From: Mycolicibacterium senegalense
GTDB taxonomy: Bacteria > Actinomycetota > Actinomycetes > Mycobacteriales > Mycobacteriaceae
Assembly (NCBI RefSeq): GCF_019645875.1
Contig: NZ_CP081000.1
Span: 3,100,001-3,164,000, forward strand
Reading direction: 5' to 3'
Length of the DNA: 64,000 nucleotides
Position 1 is the stretch's first letter. Every line of letters begins with the position of its first letter. The notes under the pieces were generated by a model. It saw only the letters and a program-made list of their open reading frames with translations, was not told where the DNA came from and made no database searches. Made by a program: the position numbers and the translations under genes. Below are positions 53,073-61,223 of this stretch, one piece after another.

Positions 53073-55808
53073 CTAGTGGGCCGCGGCATCCCAGCTTCGG
53101 CCGTATCCGACCGACACCTCCAACGGCACATCCAACGGGTAGGCGTTGCCCATGTGCTCGCGAACCAAAGCCTCCAGGGTGTCCCGCTCCCCCTCGGCCA
53201 CCTCGAACAACAACTCGTCGTGCACCTGCAGCATTATCCGCGACGTCAGCCCCGCTTCCTTGATGGCTGCGTCGACGTTGATCATCGCCACTTTGATGAT
53301 GTCGGCAGCACTGCCCTGGATCGGAGCGTTGAGCGCGGCCCGCTCAGCCGCCTCGCGCACGTTGCGGTTGCTGCTGTCGAGTTCGGGCAGGTAACGACGA
53401 CGGCCCAGCACCGTTGAGGTGAACCCGTCCTTACGGGCCTGGTCGACCACGTCGCGCAGGTAGTCACGCACACCGCCGAACCGGTCGAAGTACTGCTCCA
53501 TCTGCACCTTGGCCTCTTCGGTGGAGATCTTGAGCTGGCTGGCCAACCCGTAAGCGCTCAGTCCGTAGGCCAGGCCGTAGGACATGGCCTTGACCCGGCG
53601 GCGCAGCTCCGGGGTGACCTCGTCGATGGGCACCGAGAACGCCCGCGACGCGACGAACGAATGCAGGTCCTCACCGGTGTTGAACGCCTCGATGAGGCCT
53701 TCGTCCCGGGACAGGTGCGCCATGATCCGCATCTCGATCTGGCTGTAATCAGCCGTCATCAGCTCGGCGTAACCGCTGCCGACGACGAACGCGTCGCGGA
53801 TGCGTCGGCCGGCCTCCGTGCGGATCGGGATGTTCTGCAGGTTCGGCTCGGTCGACGACAACCGGCCGGTGGCGGCAATGGTCTGGTTGAACGTGGTGTG
53901 GATGCGCCCGTCGGAGGCCACCGCATTGAGCAGCCCGTCGACGGTCACCTTCAAGCGGGTGACGTCGCGGTGGGTCAGCAGGTGCTGCAGGAACGGGTGG
54001 CCGGTCTTGTCGAACAGCGACTGCAGCGCATCGGCATCCGTGGTGTAACCGGTCTTGGTCTTCTTGGTCTTGGGCATCTCCAGTTCGTCGAACAGCACCG
54101 CCTGCAGCTGCTTGGGCGACCCGAGATTGATCTGCTTGCCGATCACCGCATAGGCGGCCTCGGCGGCGTCGCGGATCTGATCGGCGAACTCGCTCTGCAG
54201 CTCCTGCAGCTTGTCGACGTCGACGGCGATGCCGATCGACTCCATCTCGGCCAATGCCCGCTGCACCGGCAACTCCATCCGGCCCAACAGGGAGGACGAG
54301 TCGATCCGGGCCAGCTCCTCATCGAGTGCATCGGCGAGATCCAAAACCGCGCAGGCCCGCAGGATCAGCGTCTGCACCGCCTGCTCATCAACCCCGTCGG
54401 AGTCGTCGAGCAACGAAAGCTGTTGCTGCTCAGGGCTTTCAGCGCGCAGCTCGCGGCGCAGATAGCGCACCGCCAGATCATCGAGGGCGAAGCTGCGCTG
54501 CCCGGGCCGGACCAGATAGGCGGCCAGCGCCGTATCGGAGGTGACACCTCGCAGTGTCCAGCCCCGGCCGGCCAGGTCATGCATGGCCAGCTTGGCCTCG
54601 TGCAGCGCCTTCGGTGGGCCCGGGTCACCCAGCCAGCGCGCCAAGACCTCCTCATCCTCGGGCGTCAACGTCGCGGTGTCGATGTACCGCCCGTCCCCGT
54701 CGGCCGCGACGATGGCCAGCGCGGTGGCGTCGGCGTCAAAAGCCAGGTGCGTGCCGACCACGGCCAGCCCGAACCGGTTGCCCAGGCTGTGCTCGGCCAG
54801 CCATGCGGCCAACTCGCCCGGCTCCAGCGCCCGGCCGCGCACGTCGAACCCGTGCTCGACCTCCGGTTCGGACGCCACCAGCGTTTCGAACAGCCGGTCC
54901 CGCAGGACCCGGAACTCAAGGTCGTCGAACAGCCGGTGGATCTGGTCGCGGTTCCAGGGTTGCATCCGCAGCGTGTCCGGCGTCTGGGCCAGCGGGACGT
55001 CGCGCACCAGCTCGGTCAGGTCGCGGTTGAGCACCACGCTGGACAGGTTGGCCCGCAGCGCGTCGCCCACCTTGCCCTTGACCTTCTCGACGTTGTCCAC
55101 CAGCTCCTGCAGGGAGCCGTACTCGACGATCCACTTCGTCGCGGTCTTCTCCCCCACTCCGGGAATGCCGGGCAGGTTGTCACTCGGGTCCCCCCGCAAG
55201 GCCGCGAAATCCGGGTACTGCGCCGGGGTCAGCCCGTACTTCTCCACCACCGTCTCCGGCGTGAACCGGGTCAGCTCGCTGACGCCTTTGCGCGGGTAGA
55301 GCACGGTGATGTCGTCGGTCACCAATTGCAGCGAGTCCCGGTCACCGGTGACCACCAACACCCGGTAGCCCTCCTGCTCGGCTTGGGTGGCCAAGGTGGC
55401 GATGATGTCGTCGGCCTCGAATCCGGGCTCGGCCAAAGCCGTGATGCCCAGCGCGCCGAGCACCTCTTTGGTGATGTCGATCTGCCCGCGGAATTCGTCG
55501 GGGGTGGCCGACCGGCCCTCCTTGTACTCGGGGTACTTGTCCTTGCGGAAGGTCTGGCGGGAGACGTCGAACGCCGCGGCCACATGGCTGGGCTGCTCGT
55601 CCCGCAGCAGGTTGATCAGCATGGAGGTGAACCCGTAGACCGCATTGGTGGTCAGCCCGCCCTGCGTCTTGAAATTCTCGGCGGGCAACGCGTAAAACGC
55701 CCGGAATGCCAACGAATTGCCATCCAGCAGCATGAGGGTGGGCTTGTCAGACGTCTCTGAGGCGTTGGGGGTCGGCGCGTTCTTCGTCTCGGTCTTCGCG
55801 GGGCTCAC
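53073..55808 (-). CDS. polA: DNA polymerase I
   Basis: 911 aa. N-terminal 5' nuclease (LMLLDGNSLAFRAFYAL ... GEKTATKWI), a degenerate 3'-5' exonuclease-like middle, and a family A polymerase (motif A MTADYSQIEMRIMAHLS, motif B RRRVKAMSYGLAYGLSAYGLA, motif C LQVHDELLFEV). The proofreading Asp/Glu set is not evident, as in mycobacterial Pol I generally. GTG at 55808 is favoured over the 55832 ATG because a damage-type -10 lies seven bases upstream. Acts in repair and lagging-strand maturation. Confidence 0.96.
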   Translation of the reverse strand: MSPAKTETKNAPTPNASETSDKPTLMLLDGNSLAFRAFYALPAENFKTQGGLTTNAVYGFTSMLINLLRDEQPSHVAAAFDVSRQTFRKDKYPEYKEGRSATPDEFRGQIDITKEVLGALGITALAEPGFEADDIIATLATQAEQEGYRVLVVTGDRDSLQLVTDDITVLYPRKGVSELTRFTPETVVEKYGLTPAQYPDFAALRGDPSDNLPGIPGVGEKTATKWIVEYGSLQELVDNVEKVKGKVGDALRANLSSVVLNRDLTELVRDVPLAQTPDTLRMQPWNRDQIHRLFDDLEFRVLRDRLFETLVASEPEVEHGFDVRGRALEPGELAAWLAEHSLGNRFGLAVVGTHLAFDADATALAIVAADGDGRYIDTATLTPEDEEVLARWLGDPGPPKALHEAKLAMHDLAGRGWTLRGVTSDTALAAYLVRPGQRSFALDDLAVRYLRRELRAESPEQQQLSLLDDSDGVDEQAVQTLILRACAVLDLADALDEELARIDSSSLLGRMELPVQRALAEMESIGIAVDVDKLQELQSEFADQIRDAAEAAYAVIGKQINLGSPKQLQAVLFDELEMPKTKKTKTGYTTDADALQSLFDKTGHPFLQHLLTHRDVTRLKVTVDGLLNAVASDGRIHTTFNQTIAATGRLSSTEPNLQNIPIRTEAGRRIRDAFVVGSGYAELMTADYSQIEMRIMAHLSRDEGLIEAFNTGEDLHSFVASRAFSVPIDEVTPELRRRVKAMSYGLAYGLSAYGLASQLKISTEEAKVQMEQYFDRFGGVRDYLRDVVDQARKDGFTSTVLGRRRYLPELDSSNRNVREAAERAALNAPIQGSAADIIKVAMINVDAAIKEAGLTSRIMLQVHDELLFEVAEGERDTLEALVREHMGNAYPLDVPLEVSVGYGRSWDAAAH

Positions 55809-55815
55809 GGCCCTC

Positions 55816-55838
55816 ACTCTATGCGGGGCCACCGACGT
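55816..55838 (-). promoter_or_regulatory. Probable DNA-damage promoter of polA inside the end of the LysR gene
   Basis: Minus strand ACGTCGGTG, eight bases, TAGAGT. Seven of nine bases of the upstream box and the -10 match the PafBC motif used by uvrA and uvrB, with the same spacer. It overlaps the last codons of the upstream lysR-type gene. Confidence 0.65.
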
Positions 55839-56706
55839 GCAGACGACGGCGAGCCATCTCGGTCAGCATCCTGGCGGCCGGGCTCATCGGGCCCTGTGCC
55901 CGCCAGGCGAACACCAGCCGGCCGCGAAGCTCGGGGGTGATGGGCAGTGGGTGCAGGCCGGTCCGGATGACCGCCACCGATTCGGGCAACACCGCGACTC
56001 CGAGCCCACGCTCGGCGAGCTCGGCCAGTGCGTTCGGGGTGCTCGCCTCGAACGCGACCCGCGCGGCCACCCCGGCGGCGCGGCACGCTCGGTCGAACTG
56101 GTGGCGGATACCCGCGCCGGCCGGCAGCGCGATCACCGGATGTTCCGCGAGATCGCGCAGGGCGACCGTGCGTCGCCGGCGCCACGGATGGTCACCTGCC
56201 ACGGCAGCGACGATGCGTTGATCCGTCACCACCTCGGCAGTCAGTCCGGCGGGCAGTTCGGCACCCACCGACACGATGGCCGCATCGAGGCGTCCCGAGT
56301 GCAGGCCGTCCAGCAGCGCGTCGGACTCGTCGGTGGTCAGCGTGATGTCGACGAGTGGGTGAGCGGCGTGGAACTCGGCGAGCAGCCCCGCCATGTCGAA
56401 GTCGTGGGCTGTCACAGTGCCCACCACCACCGAGCCACGCACCAACTCGCCGAGTTCCTCCGCGGCGATGCGGACTGCGGCGGTGGCGGCCAGTGCGGCC
56501 CGGGCGTGCGGCAGCACGGCCTCGCCTGCGGCGGTCAGCCGGACCGCGCGGCGGCTGCGATCGAACAACTGCTGGCCGAGCTCGCGTTCAAGATGCCGGA
56601 TCTGCGCGCTGACCGCCGGTTGCGCGATATGTACCCGCTCGGCCGCGCGGGTGAAGTTGGCTTCCTCGGCCACCGCGACGAAGTATTCGAGCTGCCGCAA
56701 TTCCAT
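55819..56706 (-). CDS. LysR-family transcriptional regulator
   Basis: 295 aa. N-terminal winged helix (MELRQLEYFVAVAEEANFTRAAERVHIAQPAVSAQIRHLERELGQQLFDR) and a C-terminal periplasmic-binding-like effector domain. Divergent from an FAD monooxygenase with 70 bp between the two start codons and a LysR-type box in the gap, so it probably controls that gene and itself. The ATG at 56706 is the conserved start. Confidence 0.93.
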   Translation of the reverse strand: MELRQLEYFVAVAEEANFTRAAERVHIAQPAVSAQIRHLERELGQQLFDRSRRAVRLTAAGEAVLPHARAALAATAAVRIAAEELGELVRGSVVVGTVTAHDFDMAGLLAEFHAAHPLVDITLTTDESDALLDGLHSGRLDAAIVSVGAELPAGLTAEVVTDQRIVAAVAGDHPWRRRRTVALRDLAEHPVIALPAGAGIRHQFDRACRAAGVAARVAFEASTPNALAELAERGLGVAVLPESVAVIRTGLHPLPITPELRGRLVFAWRAQGPMSPAARMLTEMARRRLHVGGPA

Positions 56707-56713
56707 AAGAAAT

Positions 56714-56727
56714 CACAATAGTTTGTG
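56714..56727. promoter_or_regulatory. LysR-type box CACAA-TAGT-TTGTG
   Basis: Perfect 5-bp inverted repeat around four bases, an AT-rich island in this GC-rich DNA, fitting the T-N11-A class of LysR sites. It lies 8 bp from the lysR start and about 50 bp from the monooxygenase start. Confidence 0.7.
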
Positions 56728-56776
56728 TAATCACTATGTATTGGACGTATCGTTGGGCGCTGACGAGGCTGGAGTC

Positions 56777-57907
56777 ATGTCCGCATTTCCGATCGTCATC
56801 GCCGGAGCCGGTATCGGTGGCCTGGCCACCGCACTCGCTTTGCACGCCAGGGGCTTTCAGGTCACGGTGCTCGACAGCGCCCGAGAATTGCGCCCGCTCG
56901 GTGTCGGGATCAACCTGCTGCCCCACGCGGTGCGCGAACTGTTCGAGCTCGGACTCGGCGAGGGTTTGGTCGCCATGTCGGCGACCCCGGCGGCGATCGA
57001 TTTCTACCGTTCCGACGGCGCCTTGCTGTTCCGCGAGCCCCGTGGCATCGAAGGCGGCTACGGCTATCCGCAGTGTTCGGTGCATCGCGGACGGTTGCAG
57101 ATGCTGCTGCTCGACGCGGTGCGGACTCGACTGGGCCGCGATTCGGTGCGGACCGAGGCCGCCGTGACCGATTTCGACGAAACCGACGAGCAGGTACGGG
57201 TGACGACGCGCCGCGGCGAGTTCACGGCCGAGGTGTTGATCGGCGCCGACGGGGTGCATTCGACGGTGCGCAGGCGGTTGCATCCCGGTCCGGACCCGTT
57301 GGCCTGGTCAGGTGTGCGAATGTTTCGGGGTGCCAGCCGCATCCGGCCGTTCCTCGACGGGCGCACGATGGCGATCGTCAAGGGCACCGACGGCGTCGAA
57401 TTGGTGGTCTACCCGATCGGCGATGATCTGGTGAACTGGGTGCTGCAGGTCACCGAAACGGCCCCGGGCCCCCTTCCGGGGGACGCGAACTGGAACACGC
57501 GGGTCGATCCGGCGGCGGTGCTGGCCCCGATGTCGGGCTGGCATCTGGACTGGTTGGATCCGGCGGAACTGGTGAACCGAAGCGACGCTGTGTTCGAGTA
57601 TCCGATGGTCGACCGGGAGCCGTTGCCCCACTGGGGAACTCGACGGGTCACGTTGCTGGGCGATGCCGCGCATCCGATGTATCCGGTGGGCGCCAACGGC
57701 GGCTCACAGGCCATCCTCGACGCCCGCGCCCTGGCCGACGAGCTGGCCGCCGGCCACGGAATCGCCGGATACGAGGCCCGCCGGATTCCAGAGACGGCGG
57801 CCGTGGTGCACGCCAACCGCGAGATGCATGCCGCAAGCCCCGACGAGCTGGCTCGCGTCACCGCCGCGTACCGGCGAAACACCTTCGCGGACAGGAGTTC
57901 TCGATGA
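56777..57907 (+). CDS. FAD-dependent aromatic monooxygenase
   Basis: 376 aa of the salicylate-hydroxylase type group. FAD motifs are GAGIGGLATALALHARG (dinucleotide fold), the DG motif GADGVHSTVRRRL, and GDAAHPMYPVGANGGSQAI. The ATG at 56777 starts MSAFPIVIAGAG; the longer frame upstream passes through the lysR gene. Likely substrate is an aromatic acid or phenol. Formerly followed by a hydrolase gene, now collapsed (57904). Confidence 0.9.
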   Translation: MSAFPIVIAGAGIGGLATALALHARGFQVTVLDSARELRPLGVGINLLPHAVRELFELGLGEGLVAMSATPAAIDFYRSDGALLFREPRGIEGGYGYPQCSVHRGRLQMLLLDAVRTRLGRDSVRTEAAVTDFDETDEQVRVTTRRGEFTAEVLIGADGVHSTVRRRLHPGPDPLAWSGVRMFRGASRIRPFLDGRTMAIVKGTDGVELVVYPIGDDLVNWVLQVTETAPGPLPGDANWNTRVDPAAVLAPMSGWHLDWLDPAELVNRSDAVFEYPMVDREPLPHWGTRRVTLLGDAAHPMYPVGANGGSQAILDARALADELAAGHGIAGYEARRIPETAAVVHANREMHAASPDELARVTAAYRRNTFADRSSR

Positions 57908-58028
57908 CCGGCTATGTTCTGGTCCCCGGCGCCTGCCACGGCGGTTGGCGCTTCGACGAGCGCACGACCTCATGCGCGACAACCACAGTGACCTGGTACG
58001 CGTCCTGATCGAGGCGGCCCACGGATAA
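57904..58028 (+). pseudogene. Alpha/beta-hydrolase remnant with internal deletion
   Basis: The ATG overlaps the monooxygenase stop by 4 bp and encodes MTGYVLVPGACHGGWRFDE, the usual N-terminus of small alpha/beta-hydrolases (oxyanion-hole HGG). The frame then shifts into HDLMRDNHSDLVRVLIEAAHG with a stop, which looks like the C-terminal end of such an enzyme. About 200 residues, including the Ser and catalytic Asp, are missing. A deletion of the middle of the gene is the simplest explanation. Confidence 0.75.
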
Positions 58029-58031
58029 CCT
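58026..58031 (+). promoter_or_regulatory. -10 element of the solute-binding gene, leaderless geometry
   Basis: TAACCT six bases before GTG 58038. It overlaps the stop (TAA) of the hydrolase remnant. Confidence 0.55.
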
Positions 58032-58037
58032 GCCCTG

Positions 58038-59147
58038 GTGCAGCAGCCGTCCCACCCGATCCTGATCGGACAGGTGACATCCCTGTCCGGTTCCAACTAC
58101 ATGGGCCTGGAGAATCGCGACGGCGCGGAGCTGGCGGTCGAGCAGCTCAATGCTGGCGGTGGTGTCCTCGCCCGCCGGGTGGAGCTGGTGGTCGAAGACG
58201 ACGCCAGCCTGGCTCAGGGTGCGGTCGACGCCTACCACCGGCTGGCCGACCGCGGCGTCGCCGCTGTCGTCGGGACGTCGTTCTCCAACGCGAGTCTGGC
58301 GGTGTTGCCGCACACGGACGAACGTATGCGGGTGTACGTGTCGACGGGTGCGGCGCACACCCAGGTCGATCCCGTCCGTCCGTATGTGTTCATGACACCG
58401 CCGACCGGCCGTCTCGTCGCCGCGCAGCTGCTCCGATACTTCCGCGCGCACGGCCTGACCAGAATCGCGGTGGTCTTCGATTCCGACAGCGTGTTCAACC
58501 GCGAGGCCTGGGCGACACAGGAAACGATGCTCGGACAGTTCGGAGTCGAGGCCGTCGCCGTCGAGGCCGTGAAGGTCGACAGCCGGGATTTCGGGCCCGT
58601 CGTCGCGGCGATCGCCGCCGCTGGCGCACAGGCGTCGATGGGTTGGGTCACGGGTCCGCCGGCGACCGGATTGGCGCTGGCATTCCGCTCGGCGGGGCTG
58701 AGCATTCCGCTGGTCGCCGGACTCGGTGCCGCGAGCCCAGCCTTCGTGGACGAGGTCGGACCAGCCTCCGACGGCATCGTGGTGGCGACTTCCCTGGTGG
58801 CCGTGGCATCAGACCTGCCGCCATCGCAGACCCGTACCGCCGTCGCCGCGCTGACCGGGCCGTTCGAGCTCCGCCACGGTGTACCGCCGTCGCAGTTCGC
58901 GGTGGACGGCTACACCGCCGTGAAGTTGATCGCGGCAGCCATCGAAGCGGGCGGCGACGACGCTCCCGATGCGGTCCGGCGAGCTATGGAATCACTGACC
59001 TGCCTCACCCCTGAAGGCGAATACCACTTCACGCCCACTGACCACGCGGGCTTGGGTGCGAACGACGTCGCCGTCGCCGTCATTCGCGATGGCCGGTTCC
59101 GCCTCACGCCGTGGTCACACGATCAGCTGCGCCGTCACCTCAAATAA
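58038..59147 (+). CDS. LivK-like type 1 periplasmic-binding protein without signal peptide
   Basis: 369 aa. A full type 1 binding fold of the branched-chain amino-acid/amide group (ILIGQVTSLSGSNYMGLENRDGAELAVEQLNAGGGVLARRVELVVEDDASL ... GVAAVVGTSFSNASLAVLP ... YVFMTPPTGRLVAAQLLRYF). It starts straight at the fold: no signal peptide or lipobox upstream, and no ABC transporter genes nearby. It may be cytoplasmic and sense a ligand, or act with the neighbouring catabolic gene. GTG start supported by the leaderless -10. Confidence 0.85.
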   Translation: MQQPSHPILIGQVTSLSGSNYMGLENRDGAELAVEQLNAGGGVLARRVELVVEDDASLAQGAVDAYHRLADRGVAAVVGTSFSNASLAVLPHTDERMRVYVSTGAAHTQVDPVRPYVFMTPPTGRLVAAQLLRYFRAHGLTRIAVVFDSDSVFNREAWATQETMLGQFGVEAVAVEAVKVDSRDFGPVVAAIAAAGAQASMGWVTGPPATGLALAFRSAGLSIPLVAGLGAASPAFVDEVGPASDGIVVATSLVAVASDLPPSQTRTAVAALTGPFELRHGVPPSQFAVDGYTAVKLIAAAIEAGGDDAPDAVRRAMESLTCLTPEGEYHFTPTDHAGLGANDVAVAVIRDGRFRLTPWSHDQLRRHLK

Positions 59148-59232
59148 GATCGGACCGCGCTCACACCCGGCCCGCGGGACAAAACTGCAACACGTTTCAG
59201 TTTTGCGGTCGTGATCGTTTAGGCTGGGCCGC

Positions 59233-59697
59233 GTGCCAGCAGCATCTTCGCAACCCGCGATCGACGGATGGTTCGCCACCGACGACGCCGGTGCCACCCA
59301 CCTGATCGGCGGCAAGTGCACCCAGTGCGCCACTTTCGTGTTCCCGCCGCGCGAGAACAACTGCCCCAACCCGGCCTGCGACAGCGACACCCTTGACCTC
59401 GTCCCGCTGTCCCGCCGCGGAAAGGTGTGGAGCTACACCGAGAACCGGTACCTCCCGCCGGCACCGTATCCGAAGACCGACCCGTTCGAGCCGTTCGCGA
59501 TCGCCGCGGTCGAACTGGCCGACGAGGGCCTGATCGTGCTCGGCAAGGTCGTCGAAGGCACCCTCGCCGCCGACCTCAAGGTCGGTATGGAGATGGAGCT
59601 GACCACCATGACGCTCTACACCGACGACGAGGGCGTCGAGCGCACCACCCACGCCTGGAGGGTTGCGGACGCGAGGAGCAAGGAGGGCACAGCCTGA
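59233..59697 (+). CDS. DUF35 OB-fold/zinc-ribbon acyl-CoA-binding partner of a thiolase
   Basis: 154 aa. A rubredoxin-like zinc ribbon (GKCTQCATFVFPPRENNCPNPACDSD; C-x2-C ... C-x4-C) and an OB fold (RRGKVWSYTENRYLPPAPYP ... ADLKVGMEMEL). Such proteins form complexes with SCP-type thiolases. The stop overlaps the next ATG (TGATGA). A TAGGCT -10 stands seven bases before the GTG. Confidence 0.9.
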   Translation: MPAASSQPAIDGWFATDDAGATHLIGGKCTQCATFVFPPRENNCPNPACDSDTLDLVPLSRRGKVWSYTENRYLPPAPYPKTDPFEPFAIAAVELADEGLIVLGKVVEGTLAADLKVGMEMELTTMTLYTDDEGVERTTHAWRVADARSKEGTA

Positions 59698-60896
59698 TGA
59701 GTCCAGAGCCTTTGTACATCCTCGGCGCCGGCATGCACCCCTGGGGCAAGTGGGGACGCGACTTCACCGAGTACGGCGTCGTGGCCGCCCGCGCCGCCCT
59801 GGCCGAAGCCGGCCTGGACTGGCGCCAGATCCAGTTGGTCGCCGGAGCCGACACCATCCGCAACGGCTACCCGGGCTTCATCGCCGGCTCGACCTTCGCC
59901 CAGAAGCTGGGCTGGAACGGCGTGCCGGTGTCGTCGTCGTACGCGGCGTGCGCGTCGGGCTCGCAGGCACTGCAGAGTGCCCGCGCCCACATCCTGGCCG
60001 GGTTCTGCGACGTCGCGCTGGTGATCGGAGCCGACACCACCCCCAAGGGCGCCTTCGCGCCCGTCGGCGGCGAACGCAAGAACGACCCCGACTGGCAGCG
60101 CTTCCACCTGCTCGGTGCGATGAACCCGGTGTACTTCGCCCTGCTGGCCCGGCGCCGGATGGATCTCTACGGCGCCACCGCCGAGGACTTCGCGCAGGTG
60201 AAGGTGAAGAACTCCCGCCACGGTCTGCAGAACCCGAATGCGCGCTACCGCAAGGAATCCGCGATCGAGGACGTGCTGGCCAGCCCGGTGGTGTCCGACC
60301 CGCTGCGCCAGCTCGACATCTGCGCCACCTCCGACGGCGCCGCCGCGCTGATCGTGGCGTCGAAGTCGTTCGCCGAAAAGCATCTCGGGTCGCTGGAAGG
60401 AGTTCCGTCGGTGCGCGCGATCTCGACGGTGACGCCGCAGTACCCGCAGCATCTGCCCGAATTGCCGGACATCGCAACGGATTCCACCGCCGTGGTGGCC
60501 GCCCCGGAGCGGGTGTTCAAGGATCAGATCCTCGACGCGGCCTACGCCGAGGCGGGCATCGGCCCCGAGGACGTCAGCCTGGCCGAGGTCTACGACCTGT
60601 CCACCGCACTGGAACTGGACTGGTACGAGCACCTGGGCCTGTGCCCGAAGGGTGAGGGCGAGCAGTTGCTGCGTTCCGGTGCCACCACCATCGGCGGCCG
60701 TGTCCCGGTGAACCCGTCCGGCGGCCTGGCTTGCTTCGGCGAGGCCATCCCGGCTCAGGCCATCGCGCAGGTGTGCGAATTGACCTGGCAGCTCAAGGGC
60801 CAGGCCACCGGTCGACAGGTGGAGGGCGCGAAGGTGGGCGTGACCGCCAACCAGGGCCTGTTCGGCCACGGCTCCTCGGTGATCGTGGCCCGGTAG
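59697..60896 (+). CDS. SCP-x type thiolase / lipid-transfer acetyl-CoA acetyltransferase
   Basis: 399-aa thiolase-fold protein with the nucleophile region SSSYAACASGSQALQSARAHILAG (Cys85 likely), a His in NPSGGLACFGEAIPAQAIAQVCEL and a C-terminal GVTANQGLFGHGSSVIV. It lacks the classic thiolase CxG signature but matches the thiolase-like lipid-transfer group (Ltp2-like) that pairs with DUF35 proteins. Probably acts on a side-chain CoA thioester of a sterol or similar lipid. In M. tuberculosis the equivalent pair is Rv1628c-Rv1627c. Confidence 0.88.
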   Translation: MSPEPLYILGAGMHPWGKWGRDFTEYGVVAARAALAEAGLDWRQIQLVAGADTIRNGYPGFIAGSTFAQKLGWNGVPVSSSYAACASGSQALQSARAHILAGFCDVALVIGADTTPKGAFAPVGGERKNDPDWQRFHLLGAMNPVYFALLARRRMDLYGATAEDFAQVKVKNSRHGLQNPNARYRKESAIEDVLASPVVSDPLRQLDICATSDGAAALIVASKSFAEKHLGSLEGVPSVRAISTVTPQYPQHLPELPDIATDSTAVVAAPERVFKDQILDAAYAEAGIGPEDVSLAEVYDLSTALELDWYEHLGLCPKGEGEQLLRSGATTIGGRVPVNPSGGLACFGEAIPAQAIAQVCELTWQLKGQATGRQVEGAKVGVTANQGLFGHGSSVIVAR

Positions 60897-60907
60897 ACAA
60901 TGACGGT

Positions 60908-61135
60908 GTGAGCGAGAGCGTCGTCGTCCGCGTCAAGCCCGGCAGCCGCAAAGGCCCGCTGGTCGAGGTCGCGGATGACGGCGCTCTCACCATCTACGTG
61001 CCAGAGCGCGCCGTCGACGGCAAGGCCAACGACGCCGTCACCAAATTGCTTGCCCAGCATCTGGGTGTGCCGCGCAGCCGCGTGGAGTTGGTCTCCGGGG
61101 CGACTGCGCGGCTCAAGCGTTTTCGCATCACCTGA
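60908..61135 (+). CDS. DUF167 (YggU) family protein
   Basis: 75 aa, DUF167: VSESVVVRVKPGSRKGPLVEVADDGALTIYVPERAVDGKANDAVTKLLAQHLGVPRSRVELVSGATARLKRFRIT, seen in the KPGSRK and DGKANDAV motifs. Small cytosolic protein, function unknown. GTG start; follows the thiolase closely. A 61-bp repeat begins 6 bp after the stop. Confidence 0.88.
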   Translation: MSESVVVRVKPGSRKGPLVEVADDGALTIYVPERAVDGKANDAVTKLLAQHLGVPRSRVELVSGATARLKRFRIT

Positions 61136-61141
61136 CCGCCG

Positions 61142-61202
61142 GCGAGCGTGCACAGAGTGCTGCTCAAAGGCGGCGTGCCGGGCGACAGACACGCACGCTC
61201 GC
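61142..61202 (+). repeat. 61-bp palindromic repeat, copy 4 (perfect arms)
   Basis: Arms GCGAGCGTGC (61142-61151) and GCACGCTCGC (61193-61202) are perfect inverted repeats. The core has GGCGTGCCGGGCGACAGACAC. It lies between two convergent genes, 6 bp after the DUF167 stop, where it could stop or protect both transcripts. Confidence 0.9.
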
Positions 61203-61223
61203 GGTGCCGGGTGAGCGACTGGG

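Noticed and set aside
53661-55760. Long plus-strand frame opposite polA
   Set aside because: Shadow of polA, Gln/Arg/Gly-rich with no conserved segment.
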